DNA of 64,000 bases from Ancrocorticia populi (GTDB lineage Bacteria > Actinomycetota > Actinomycetes > Actinomycetales > Actinomycetaceae). Location: positions 62,001 to 126,000 of the forward strand of contig NZ_QETB01000005.1 of NCBI RefSeq assembly GCF_003123745.1. The letters are read 5' to 3'. The translations under genes were made by a program, and so were the position numbers. How positions within the stretch are numbered: the stretch's first letter is position 1; every line of letters starts with the position of its first letter. Shown here piece after piece: positions 25,869 to 34,830 of this stretch. A model generated the notes under the pieces. That model was not told where the DNA came from. It saw nothing but the letters and a program-made list of their open reading frames with translations, and searched no databases.

Positions 25869-26189
25869 ATGCCAGAGGCAAACCAGCCAGACATCCCCGC
25901 TGAACTAGACGCGTATCGCCAAACGATCGATAACCTTGACGCCGCATTGATCCATATCTTGGCGGAGCGCTTCCGGTGTACCCAGCGGGTAGGAGTACTC
26001 AAGGCAGAACGAGGCTTGCCGGCATCGGACCCCGCTCGGGAAGAGCGCCAGATCAATCGGCTGCGAGAGCTAGCAGCTGAGGCGGGACTAGACCCCGTGT
26101 TCGCCGAAAAGTTCCTTAAATTCATTGTTGCTGAGGTTATCCAGCACCATGAGGAAATTGCCGCTGATCTTTCTGAAGGCGATCAATAG
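25869..26189 (+). CDS. Chorismate mutase, AroQ type
   Basis: A 106-residue all-helical AroQ-family protein: AELDAYRQTIDNLDAALIHILAERFRCTQRVGVLKAERG contains the conserved Arg, the Asp-(N)-x-D and Lys of the active site, followed by EERQINRLRELA and EVIQHHEE. It would convert chorismate to prephenate for phenylalanine and tyrosine synthesis. An AAGGAG box is eight bases before the ATG. It lies 13 bp after clpX and may be co-transcribed. Confidence 0.9.
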   Translation: MPEANQPDIPAELDAYRQTIDNLDAALIHILAERFRCTQRVGVLKAERGLPASDPAREERQINRLRELAAEAGLDPVFAEKFLKFIVAEVIQHHEEIAADLSEGDQ

Positions 26190-26759
26190 GCTACGATTCG
26201 GGACGAGACCTCTCAGACTTCAGCAAGGCGATTGGAAACCTTTCCGGCCTCCTGATGCTAGGTGCTGTCTGGGTGCCGTTCGGCCATCTTTTTCTGGGAA
26301 GCTCGGGCGGATGGATGATCTTTATCGGTTTGCTGTACTTTATGCCGATGTACCTCGTGGTGTGTGGCGCGGCAGGCCCGTGGGCAAGCGTTCGTTATGG
26401 CGCTCTACCCGTTCGCCGTCGCGGACTTTGGCGACGCGCCCGATTCGTACGCTCCATTAAAGATACAAGTACTCATGGACTTGGATAACGCTGTCACGAG
26501 CTCCGTTCAGGCGGTAGCAACTGCGGCGCTGTTCGCTACGGCAGTGCGCATGATCGTTCGCCGCAGTGACAGGGCTACAACATGCTGCCTCCCGGGTCAA
26601 ACGCGTGGCAATAGCTGTAACGTTAATTCGATATTTCGGTTGAATCGCACCCCCCGGGTATACAGTGAAATGGAGCTTGAAGCTGACTCGCTGGCGTTTA
26701 GCAGAGGCTCCAGTATCTCAAGACTGCGATACTGACGCTATTACAGAGGGGTAATCCAA
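26190..26759 (+). pseudogene. Degenerate stretch with remnants of a membrane protein
   Basis: About 570 bp with no intact gene. One plus-strand frame (26255 on) encodes two hydrophobic helices (GGWMIFIGLLYFMPMYLVVCG), and near 26400 the coding-like signal moves into the next frame, with MALYPFAVADFGDAPDSY and another hydrophobic segment (VQAVATAALFATAVRMIV). The shift and the absence of a start signal suggest a frameshifted, decayed gene. It is directly upstream of the bacteriocin gene, so this part probably arrived or decayed with that island. No family assignment. Confidence 0.4.
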
Positions 26760-27053
26760 ATGAAAAATAGGATCAGGGCCGCGGTAATGGCGGTCGTATT
26801 GAGTCTCGGTGCAGGAGGATCTGCTCTCGCAGCGGTGCAGTATCCAGCTGAAGGTGGTACTTGGGAATATGGAAAGAAGGGTGTTGGTATAGCTTTCTCG
26901 TACTACACCGTGGATAAGTCCCATGGTTCTTCGATCACTCGAAATGGGAACGTACAGGCGAAGTCAATTAAGACAGCGGCAGGCAAGAAGTCTATTGCTG
27001 AAAAACAAGGGGCTGCTTGGACCGGATATAGATATCACTACCGGCTCTATTAA
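26760..27053 (+). CDS. Lactococcin 972 family bacteriocin precursor
   Basis: A 97-residue secreted protein. The signal peptide (MKNRIRAAVMAVVLSLGAGG, then SALAA) would be cleaved near residue 25. The mature peptide starts with VQYPAEGGTWEYG and continues with a GIAFSYYTVDKSHGSSI segment, the hallmarks of the lactococcin 972 family (GGTWEYG...SxYxxxxKxHxSS). The family prototype blocks septum formation by binding lipid II. The C-terminus ends in aromatic YRYHYRLY, as in relatives. AGAGGGGT precedes the ATG. The next two genes encode the membrane protein and ABC ATPase that accompany this bacteriocin type. Confidence 0.93.
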   Translation: MKNRIRAAVMAVVLSLGAGGSALAAVQYPAEGGTWEYGKKGVGIAFSYYTVDKSHGSSITRNGNVQAKSIKTAAGKKSIAEKQGAAWTGYRYHYRLY

Positions 27054-27115
27054 GCCTGAGAGTACCTTCTTGTAGCCGTCAATGAGGGCGGCCACCCTTG
27101 TGGATTGGAAGTCTT

Positions 27116-29089
27116 GTGTTAAGAACGGTTGTACGGGTGGTTTCTGCTCTATTGTCCGTATGTGTTTGTGTTCTTGCAGTCGGATCGATTCAGGAGAGCC
27201 AATCGGCCTTTCCTGCGGACACAAATAACGGATTGACCATAGATACACACGACTCGGAACTCACAAAGGCCAACCTCATTGACGGCCTCAATGCATTCGC
27301 AGTAGATCATGACGTGGTACTTGCGAAGGTTTCCTCGGATTCTTCCGAGCAACAGGTAGTCAAGAACCTATTTTGGTTTGGCGATCGGAAGCCAAAGACA
27401 GGTAGCTATCTCTGGTTCGATCCGAATGTCCAAGGTGAAGTCTACCCAGTAAGCGAACTAGGTGACCGGCCGCTTGACGGATATTACGTCATGAAAGCAG
27501 AAGCGCCAGATGTGAAAGCCTTTTACCAATGGGCGGATAACGTTGGCTTGTCTCTGCAGGACCACAATCAGCAATCGTCACGGGCAGCGCTTATGGCCAC
27601 AATCAACGGCTCTGGCTCAGGACTTGCCGTAGCGAGCGTGCTAATCCTATTTATCTCTGTCAGTACCATGTGGTTCTATTCTCGCGGGCACTCCCGAAAC
27701 ATCCGGTTGCAGGGCGGCGTGGCCCCGTGGCGGATACATACTCTCGACCTGTGGGTGCTTGTTCGGACGGCAATCGCGTGGTGCCTCGTTGGGTGGCTCG
27801 TAGCACTCGTTGGTGTTGCGGTGGTCATGGGGGTGGGGCGCGTGCCGATTGTAGGCGCGTGGTCACTCGCATTGCTTGCGGCAGTCATGCTCCTGATGTT
27901 CTGTATCTTCGCCGTTCTTTCGCTTGTCACGCGGCCACGGGTAGCGCTTGCTGCATCGAGGGAGACGCCCTGGCGTTCAGTGTCCCGAATCGGAGTTGTT
28001 TTGCGCGTGGCTTCTGTAGCGGTTGCCCTCGTGTCTATTCCCTTTGCCCTGTTTTACACGCAGACGGCTAGGCAGGCGCATTCGGAAGCATCAACATGGG
28101 AAGATGCCAGCTCCGTAGTGCGTATTATGGTGGTTTCGTCTGAAGCTACTCTTTCCGGGGATGAAACCTACCTAGCGCGCTTCGACGAGCTCGTGAAGGG
28201 AGCGGAGAGTAAAGGCATCGCGGCGATGTCGCTCAGCCTCGATCAGATGGCGGATATGGTGGAGGTCGAGTCTTCGGAATTTGATCATGTGATCGTTACA
28301 AACCGTGAGTTCGTGGACTTATGGAAGCAAGACATCGAACTAGAACCGGTTGAACGGCACTCAGTGGCTGACGGTCTAGCTGGGGAGGTCGAGGATAATC
28401 TTCAGGTGTGGGAACGTACGGAAGACTCTGTCGAGGAGAATTCAAGCTGGTACACCCTTTCAGCTTCCTCAGAACCGCTTCCTGTGATCGGCTCGCAGGC
28501 CGACCGGGGAAATGCGGTGCACGCCGATCATCCGCTCATTGTTATGGTCGATGACCTCTCGCAGGCATTCGCCGTCGATGGAGTCCTTGACGCCTTGGTC
28601 TCCAACGGCCAGATTGTATTCACCGATGCCTCTGTGCTCCGGGAACTGATTGATAACACTGATACGGCGCAATACATCGGTTCCATCGATAACGTTGCAG
28701 ACCAGATACTCGATACGGCGCAGAAGTACGATGACGAGGCCCGTATCGGAAGTGTGTCCATCGTCTTGGCCGTGGCGGCGCTGCTCATTAACCTTACGCA
28801 AGGCGCCCTCCTGTGGAGTGAGCAGAATAGGCGGCGGATCTTTATTCGTCACAGTAGTGGAGCACCATTCCGCCATATTCAACGTTGGCGCGTCACGTCC
28901 GATATTGGGATTGTCGTGGCTGCAGCAACTTTCGCCGGCTGGCTTTCCTTCGCAATGTACGATCTTGCGCCTATACAGGTTGTCATCACCGCCGGGATCA
29001 TCGTGCTCCTCTATATTCCATTATCCATCGGTGTCCACGTGGCGGCTCAAAAATCCGCATGGACCGCCGTCATTCACCGGGAAGATTAA
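27116..29089 (+). CDS. Bacteriocin-associated integral membrane protein (DUF1430-like)
   Basis: A protein of about 657 residues. It has one N-terminal hydrophobic segment, a short extracytoplasmic part, four helices (about residues 165-315), a long extracytoplasmic domain (about 320-545), and three C-terminal helices, an FtsX/MacB-like arrangement. Its position between a lactococcin 972 precursor and an ABC ATPase is the standard layout of lactococcin 972 loci, where this protein and the ATPase form the export/immunity transporter. I chose GTG 27116 (MLRTVVRVV) with GGAAG upstream; a TTG at 27098 is an alternative. It ends 12 bases before the ATPase start. Confidence 0.9.
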   Translation: MLRTVVRVVSALLSVCVCVLAVGSIQESQSAFPADTNNGLTIDTHDSELTKANLIDGLNAFAVDHDVVLAKVSSDSSEQQVVKNLFWFGDRKPKTGSYLWFDPNVQGEVYPVSELGDRPLDGYYVMKAEAPDVKAFYQWADNVGLSLQDHNQQSSRAALMATINGSGSGLAVASVLILFISVSTMWFYSRGHSRNIRLQGGVAPWRIHTLDLWVLVRTAIAWCLVGWLVALVGVAVVMGVGRVPIVGAWSLALLAAVMLLMFCIFAVLSLVTRPRVALAASRETPWRSVSRIGVVLRVASVAVALVSIPFALFYTQTARQAHSEASTWEDASSVVRIMVVSSEATLSGDETYLARFDELVKGAESKGIAAMSLSLDQMADMVEVESSEFDHVIVTNREFVDLWKQDIELEPVERHSVADGLAGEVEDNLQVWERTEDSVEENSSWYTLSASSEPLPVIGSQADRGNAVHADHPLIVMVDDLSQAFAVDGVLDALVSNGQIVFTDASVLRELIDNTDTAQYIGSIDNVADQILDTAQKYDDEARIGSVSIVLAVAALLINLTQGALLWSEQNRRRIFIRHSSGAPFRHIQRWRVTSDIGIVVAAATFAGWLSFAMYDLAPIQVVITAGIIVLLYIPLSIGVHVAAQKSAWTAVIHRED

Positions 29090-29101
29090 GGACAAAACAT
29101 C

Positions 29102-29740
29102 GTGAGTATTCAGGCAACGAAACTACGCGTTTTGATCGGTAAACATGTGGTTCTCTCCGGCGAGAATCTAGTGGCGAATATGGGGGAGATGACGGCCCTT
29201 GTGGGTCCATCCGGGTCCGGGAAGACTACGTTGCTCAATTGCCTTGGCCTACTTTTGAAACCTACGGATGGCCAGATCTACCTTGATGGACAGGAAGCGG
29301 CTGCGTGGCCCGATCGCCGCCGGCTCAAGTTCTGGCAGAAAAAGGCGGCCTTCATCTATCAGGATTATGGCCTCATATCGGATGAAAGCGTGGCCTACAA
29401 CACCACGCTCAAGGCTGGAAGTCTGTTCCGGAACCGGCCCTACACCGACGATCGGCTCACCGAGATCCTCGAAGTGGTGGGGCTTTCAGGCCGAGCGAAG
29501 GATGCCGCCTCTGTGCTCTCAGGAGGAGAAAAACAGCGTGTGGGAATCGCGCGCGCTCTATACAAAGAGGCCAGCTACATCTTCGCTGACGAACCCACGG
29601 CCTCACTGGACGCTGAAAACCGTGAGATCATCACGGGGCTTCTCCGGAAGGCTGCAGGACGCGGTGCGTGTGTCCTCATCGCAACCCACGATGAGCGGCT
29701 GGCGAGCGAAGCAGACCATGTCCACACGCTCGCCAGTTAG
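29102..29740 (+). CDS. ABC transporter ATP-binding protein, lactococcin 972 export/immunity
   Basis: A 212-residue ATPase of the MacB/LolD type: Walker A GPSGSGKTT near residue 37, Q-loop YQDYGL, signature VLSGGEKQR near 138, and Walker B YIFADEPTASLD. GTG start follows the membrane protein by 12 bp, so the three genes form one operon. It would power the DUF1430-like permease either to export the bacteriocin or to remove it for self-protection. Since the precursor carries a Sec signal peptide, immunity is more likely than export; that is an inference. Confidence 0.93.
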   Translation: MSIQATKLRVLIGKHVVLSGENLVANMGEMTALVGPSGSGKTTLLNCLGLLLKPTDGQIYLDGQEAAAWPDRRRLKFWQKKAAFIYQDYGLISDESVAYNTTLKAGSLFRNRPYTDDRLTEILEVVGLSGRAKDAASVLSGGEKQRVGIARALYKEASYIFADEPTASLDAENREIITGLLRKAAGRGACVLIATHDERLASEADHVHTLAS

Positions 29741-29743
29741 GCG

Positions 29744-31561
29744 CTACTTTTCGTAGATCTTATCGATCGTGTCCGCGAAATCCTTGAGCACGAGGTTGCG
29801 CTTCACCTTGAGGGACGGGGTGAGGTACCCGTTGTCCGTGGTGAAATCGATAGGAAGCACCGTGAACTTGCGGATCGATTCGGCGCGCGAAACCGCCTCA
29901 TTGGCACGCTTGATGGCGCGATCGATCGAGGCGAGCACCTGAGGATCCTTGACGGCCTCGCCAACGGTGAGCGCATCAAAACCGTGGTTTTTTAGCCATC
30001 CAGGTAGCATCTCGGCATCAACGGTGACCAGCGCGGAGATGAACGGGCGCTGATCACCTACCACCACGATCTGGGAGATGAGTGGGTGCCCGCGCAGCCG
30101 ATCCTCAAGGACTGCAGGGGCAACGTTCTTGCCGCCAGCGGTCACGATAATTTCCTTCTTGCGGCCCGTCACCCACACGAAGCCATCGTCATCCACGTGC
30201 CCGAGATCGCCGGTACGGAACCAGCCATCTTCGGTGAAGGTCGCCTTTGTGGCTTCCTCGTTGTTGTTGTAGCCAACGAAGATGTGATCGCCCTTAGCAA
30301 GGATCTCGCCTTCTTCATCGGTAGTGACACGGCAGCTGGGGTAGGCACGCCCTACGGATCCCACCTTGATGGCGCCGGGAACGTTGACGCAGGTGGGCGC
30401 CGAGGTTTCAGTGAGCCCGTAGCCCTCGTACACTGTAATGCCCACTGCACGGAAGAAGTGGCCGAGCCGCTCGCCTAGCGGTGCGCCGCCGGAGATGGCG
30501 TTCTTTAGGTGCCCGCCGGTGATGCTGCGAAGCTGCTGGTAGACCAGCCGATCACCGATATGATGCGCCGCCTTCAGCGCTGCGCTCGGTCCTTCCTCGG
30601 TCTCCAGAGCGCGCGAATAGTTGATGGCCACCTTGGCGTAATGGCGGAACAACCGGAGCTTCACCCCGTGGCCTGCCTTGGCATCGGCCGCGTTGTAGAT
30701 CTTCTCAAACACGCGCGGAACGGCCAGTACGTAGGTGGGCTTGAACGTCTGCATGTCCGTGACAAGATTGCGGGTGTCTGGCGAATACCCGATCACGTTG
30801 CCGATGTACATCGCCATGAGGTTGATGAACCGCGCAAACACGTGTGCCATCGGCAGGAAGAGCAGGGTGCGCTGATTGCCGGAGACGATGTGGGCCAGGT
30901 TATCGTCCAGCGGCCCGTTGATCGCCACAGCAAGAAGGTTGCGGTGGCTCAGCTTGGCGCCCTTGGGATTCCCAGTGGTGCCGGATGTGTAAATGATGGT
31001 GGCTAGATCATCGGCGTGAATGTTATCGATGCGGCGATCAATCTCTGGCTCATCTTCGAGGCGTCCCAGTCCGGCGATCTTGCCCTGGGCGTCGTCGTCG
31101 ATCACAAAAACTTGTTCCAAGTAGTCAAACTTCTCAACCAACGGCTTCAAAATCGAAGCCATCTGGAACGTCTCGCACACCACGAACCGCAGGTGGGAAT
31201 CCTCGATGATCCACTGGGCCTGATCGGTGGAATCGGTTTCGTAGATCGGCACACCCAGCGCACCGGCGGACCAAATCGCCATGTCAAAGAGCGTGAACTC
31301 GTAGCGCGTGTGGCTCATGATGCCGATGCGATCGCCCGGCTTCACGCCCAGCGTGATGAGTCCGCGGGCCACTGCCCGGTAATCGTCCTCAAACTGCTTC
31401 CACTGGACGGGAACCCATGTGTTAATTGAGGACTTGCGCTCGATCACCACCTGACCCGGCTTATCCCGTGCAATCTGGCGAAATACCCACGGGATATTCA
31501 TTTCGTCCGTGATCTTGATTTTGCCGGGCGTGAAAGATACGCGGCGCTCGGATGAACTCAT
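29744..31561 (-). CDS. Long-chain fatty acyl-CoA synthetase (AMP-dependent)
   Basis: A 605-residue adenylate-forming enzyme, FadD15-like. Motifs: the P-loop IIYTSGTTGNPKGAKLSH near residue 185, YEGYGLTETSAPTCVN near 350, and RTGDLGHVDDDGFVWVTGRKKEIIVTAGGKNVAP in the hinge region, with the Lys-rich C-terminal part. It would activate fatty acids with ATP and CoA. The open frame extends to 31732 but ATG 31561 (MSSSERRVSF) fits homologues. Convergent with the bacteriocin ATPase (3-bp gap) and divergent from the S9 peptidase. Confidence 0.93.
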   Translation of the reverse strand: MSSSERRVSFTPGKIKITDEMNIPWVFRQIARDKPGQVVIERKSSINTWVPVQWKQFEDDYRAVARGLITLGVKPGDRIGIMSHTRYEFTLFDMAIWSAGALGVPIYETDSTDQAQWIIEDSHLRFVVCETFQMASILKPLVEKFDYLEQVFVIDDDAQGKIAGLGRLEDEPEIDRRIDNIHADDLATIIYTSGTTGNPKGAKLSHRNLLAVAINGPLDDNLAHIVSGNQRTLLFLPMAHVFARFINLMAMYIGNVIGYSPDTRNLVTDMQTFKPTYVLAVPRVFEKIYNAADAKAGHGVKLRLFRHYAKVAINYSRALETEEGPSAALKAAHHIGDRLVYQQLRSITGGHLKNAISGGAPLGERLGHFFRAVGITVYEGYGLTETSAPTCVNVPGAIKVGSVGRAYPSCRVTTDEEGEILAKGDHIFVGYNNNEEATKATFTEDGWFRTGDLGHVDDDGFVWVTGRKKEIIVTAGGKNVAPAVLEDRLRGHPLISQIVVVGDQRPFISALVTVDAEMLPGWLKNHGFDALTVGEAVKDPQVLASIDRAIKRANEAVSRAESIRKFTVLPIDFTTDNGYLTPSLKVKRNLVLKDFADTIDKIYEK

Positions 31562-31641
31562 CAGCGAAGATCTGCCTCTCGTGAAGTGTGCGCTGTTGCT
31601 AGCCAACCTTATCGTAGGTTTCGCGGATGTAGCATGACAAT

Positions 31642-33618
31642 ATGACGTCATCTTTCGATAACATTCCCGCTTTTGTCCGCTCCAGACGCGTCGCTGGCCT
31701 TGCCGCCCATCGCTCGGGCACTGTTGTAGCAACGGTGAGCGAGCCGGATGAGAAGGGCTCCGCGTTTATTACGCAGCTGGTGCGTGTGGAGCCCACCTCC
31801 ACCCGCTATCTCACTCACGGCAGTGAATCGGCCAGTTTGCTCGCGATCGGCGCGCGTGGCGAGGTCTACTTCACCCGCAAGGACGGCAAGGAGGAGGAAA
31901 AGGGTGCGGCGGTATGGATGCTCCCGCCGTCCGGCGAGGCCCGCGTCGTGTTGCGTCGCTTCGAGGGAGTGGACTCCTTCACCGTGACGGACACGGGTAT
32001 TGTAGTCACCGCTTCGCTCATGCCCTCCGCAGAATTGCTTAGCGAATCCGATGATCTGGCCAAGCAACGCTCCGAGGCCAAAACGAACGCGGTGCTCTAT
32101 GATTCCTTCCCGATTCGCCGCTGGAACGAGGATTGCGGCCCGACCGTTCGCCACCTCTACGTTGCTCCGTTGCCCGAACTATACGGGGAAGATGAACTGG
32201 AGCTGACCGAGGTAGATCTGCCCGAGGCGCCCGAGGGCGTGGACGAATGGAAGCTAGGATCTGTGGAAGCCAGCCGGGACGGCACGACGCTCCTGCTGAC
32301 AATGAACGCCCGGCACGATATCACTAGCGCTTCTCAGGTGTGGTGTATCCGCGAGAGTGGCGAGCCGGTTTTGGTAGCCGCTGATCCGGAGTTGTCCTAC
32401 GGCATCGAGGCCGTTGCTCCTGACGGCAGTTGGGCACTGCTCGGCTCCTACCTCCCGCCACGCGCCGGCCAAGTTGTGGACGATGGGCTCCTGCGTTATG
32501 AGATCGCCATCGGCAAGCTGATGCCGCTGACAGACCGTTTCGAGGAATCCGCCACCGGTGCCGTCATCACCGATTCCGGGGAGTTGTTTATTACCGCGAA
32601 TCGCGTTGGGCGCGGCGGTATTTACCGCCTTGAGAACGGGGAGGGGACATTAGTTACCGACGACGACGAATACGCCTACTCCTCTCTTAGCTACTCAGCT
32701 GGTCAACTGGTGGCGCTGCGCTCCTCTTTGGCAGAGCCGCCGGGAGTTGTGTTCATTGATCCGGAGAGCGGGGCAGTAACCGAGACGCCGAGTTTGACAG
32801 ATGATCTTGAGCTCCCCGGTGAACTCACCGAGATCTCCGCAACCGCGCTCGATGGCACACAGCTACGGGCGTGGCTGGCGGTGCCGGAATCGGACGAGCC
32901 AAGCCCGCTCGTGGTGTTTGCGCACGGTGGCCCGTGGGGATCGTGGAACGATTGGACGTGGCGCTGGAACCCGTGGCCGTTCGTGGCCCGAGGCTATGCG
33001 GTGCTCATGCCCGATCCTGGAATCTCCACCGGCTACGGCAAAAAGATGGTCTCCCGTGGCCACGACGCTTTGGGTAACGAGCCGTTCACGGACATCATGG
33101 TGCTCGCGGACGCGGCCATCGCGCGCCCGGACATTGATGAGGCCCGGCAAGGATTCGCAGGGGGATCTTACGGCGGATACATGGCGAACTGGGTGGCCGG
33201 CCATACGGGCACGCGCTTCAAGTGCATCGTGACTCACGCCGGACTATGGGACATCGAGACCATGAGCAAGGCAACGGACAACGGTGAGTGGTACACGTGG
33301 ATGATGGGGGAGCTGCCCACCGGCGGTACGCAGGCCAGCCTGTGGTCCCCGCACCTTTCAGCCCAGAAGATCGAGGCACCCATGCTCGTGATCCACGGGG
33401 ATAAGGACTACCGAGTTCCCTTCAACCAGGCCCTTGAACTGTGGCAGGATCTGCAGCGGCTGCACCCCGAAGCGGGGAACAAGTTCCTCTACTTCCCAGA
33501 TGAGGGCCACTGGATCTTGAAGCCCGCCAACGCACAGATCTGGTACGAGACGTTCATTGCTTTCCTCGATGAGCACCTGCTGGGGAAGAGCTTTGAGCGA
33601 GCGGGGCTGCTCGGGTAG
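31642..33618 (+). CDS. S9 family peptidase (acylaminoacyl-peptidase/prolyl oligopeptidase-like)
   Basis: A 658-residue alpha/beta-hydrolase-type peptidase. An N-terminal beta-propeller (about 10-390) precedes the catalytic domain. The nucleophile elbow GGSYGGYM places Ser near residue 507; Asp is in HGDKDYRVP (about 586) and His in DEGHWI (about 622). The DPGISTGYGKK segment is typical of this clan. It hydrolyses short peptides in the cytoplasm; there is no signal peptide. A TAGCAT hexamer (31630-31635) ends six bases before the ATG, suggesting a leaderless mRNA. Confidence 0.92.
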   Translation: MTSSFDNIPAFVRSRRVAGLAAHRSGTVVATVSEPDEKGSAFITQLVRVEPTSTRYLTHGSESASLLAIGARGEVYFTRKDGKEEEKGAAVWMLPPSGEARVVLRRFEGVDSFTVTDTGIVVTASLMPSAELLSESDDLAKQRSEAKTNAVLYDSFPIRRWNEDCGPTVRHLYVAPLPELYGEDELELTEVDLPEAPEGVDEWKLGSVEASRDGTTLLLTMNARHDITSASQVWCIRESGEPVLVAADPELSYGIEAVAPDGSWALLGSYLPPRAGQVVDDGLLRYEIAIGKLMPLTDRFEESATGAVITDSGELFITANRVGRGGIYRLENGEGTLVTDDDEYAYSSLSYSAGQLVALRSSLAEPPGVVFIDPESGAVTETPSLTDDLELPGELTEISATALDGTQLRAWLAVPESDEPSPLVVFAHGGPWGSWNDWTWRWNPWPFVARGYAVLMPDPGISTGYGKKMVSRGHDALGNEPFTDIMVLADAAIARPDIDEARQGFAGGSYGGYMANWVAGHTGTRFKCIVTHAGLWDIETMSKATDNGEWYTWMMGELPTGGTQASLWSPHLSAQKIEAPMLVIHGDKDYRVPFNQALELWQDLQRLHPEAGNKFLYFPDEGHWILKPANAQIWYETFIAFLDEHLLGKSFERAGLLG

Positions 33619-33642
33619 GAAATCGTCGTCGGCAAACAAAAA

Positions 33643-33674
33643 AGTGGGTGGGCACCAACGGGTACCCACCCACT
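33643..33674 (-). terminator. Intrinsic terminator of the sugar ABC operon
   Basis: The arms 33643-33656 (AGTGGGTGGGCACC) and 33661-33674 (GGTACCCACCCACT) form a 14-bp stem with one mismatch around AACG. On the minus strand it is followed by TTTTTTGTTT, so it terminates the sugar-transporter operon; it may also act weakly on the S9 peptidase gene. Confidence 0.88.
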
Positions 33675-33688
33675 CAATCTGGGATCAA

Positions 33689-34801
33689 CTACTTGTTATC
33701 GTTGATGATTTCCATGACGTCATCGTTATCAGCGAAGAACTCTTCGAGGTTGGACTGCGTCACAACCGTGGGTTCAAGGGCGTAAACGTCAACGTCCTTC
33801 ACGCCGTTATCCGCGGAATCGTTAGCCTCGGGCATTCCATCGCCAGCAGCGAGGGAATCGATGATCTCCATGGTCTGATCAACGAGCTCCTGAGTGGGCT
33901 TGGCAACCGTGGAGTACTGCTTGCCAGATGCGATCCATGCGATGGACTCGTTCTCAGCGTCAAGACCGGACACAACCGGGATATCCTGACCGGCCTGCTC
34001 AGCGGACGTGATGATTGCGCGAGCAATACCATCGTTCGGGGACAGAACGCCGTCGATTTCCTTATCCGCGTAGTTGCCGGAAAGCAGGGAATCCATACGG
34101 GACTGGGCCTTGCCGTTATCCCAGTCCTGGGTTGCGGCCTGCGTGAAATCAGTCTGGCCAGAGACAACCTCGAGGGTGCCATCATCGATCTTCGGCTGGA
34201 GCACGCTCATGGCGCCATCGAAGAACAGCTGAGCGTTAGGATCGGCCGGGCCGCCAGCGAACAGCTCGATGTTGTAGGGAGCCTCGCCCTTCTCCTCTTC
34301 AAGACCCTGGAGCAGTGCCTCCGCCTGGAACTCACCGGTCTTGACGGAGCCGAACTGGACAACGCCGTCAACGGCTTCGGTATTCTCAATCATGCGGTCG
34401 TAGCCGATGATCGTGATGCCGGCAGCCTGAGCATCCTCAAGTACGGTGCCGAGCTGTGTGCCGTCAATCGGGCCAACAACCAGAACCTCAGCGCCCTGCT
34501 CAACCATGGCCTGGATCTGAGACTGCTGATTGGCAACCTTGTTATCGCCAGCCTGAACGATCGGGTTGTAGCCAGCCTCAGCAAGGTCTGCCTTGAAGAT
34601 CGTGTCTGCTTCCTTCCAGTTCTGGGTGCCCAGCCATGGAAGCGAAACGCCAACGGTGGCGCCTTCGGAGACAGTTACCGCTGCATCGTCAGTGGCATCG
34701 TCATTGGACTCTGAGCCGCGGCCATTATCGGAAGAGCAAGCGCTTAGCGTAAGTGCCGTTGCCGCTGCGATTGCAGCTAGCCCTGTGAAACGTCGCTTCA
34801 T
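33689..34801 (-). CDS. Sugar ABC transporter substrate-binding lipoprotein (ChvE-like)
   Basis: A 370-residue periplasmic-binding-type lipoprotein: MKRR, a hydrophobic stretch and the lipobox LSAC (Cys about residue 22), a Ser/Asp-rich linker, then the Peripla_BP_4 fold (TVGVSLPWLGTQNWKEAD, QIQAMVEQGAEVLVVGPIDG, IIGYDRMI, VLSPNDGIARAI, VVSGLDAE). It matches the ChvE/multiple-monosaccharide binding proteins, which bind sugars such as galactose, glucose, xylose or arabinose. It is last in the mmsA-mmsB-binding protein operon, 29 bp after the permease, with AAAGGA before its ATG. Confidence 0.92.
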   Translation of the reverse strand: MKRRFTGLAAIAAATALTLSACSSDNGRGSESNDDATDDAAVTVSEGATVGVSLPWLGTQNWKEADTIFKADLAEAGYNPIVQAGDNKVANQQSQIQAMVEQGAEVLVVGPIDGTQLGTVLEDAQAAGITIIGYDRMIENTEAVDGVVQFGSVKTGEFQAEALLQGLEEEKGEAPYNIELFAGGPADPNAQLFFDGAMSVLQPKIDDGTLEVVSGQTDFTQAATQDWDNGKAQSRMDSLLSGNYADKEIDGVLSPNDGIARAIITSAEQAGQDIPVVSGLDAENESIAWIASGKQYSTVAKPTQELVDQTMEIIDSLAAGDGMPEANDSADNGVKDVDVYALEPTVVTQSNLEEFFADNDDVMEIINDNK

Positions 34802-34830
34802 TGTGTTCCTTTCAGAAGGGTTGGTGTTTG

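Noticed and set aside
26255-26488. 77-codon membrane-like open frame before the bacteriocin gene
   Set aside because: It lacks a start signal and its continuation lies in another frame, so it is treated as decayed DNA rather than a gene.
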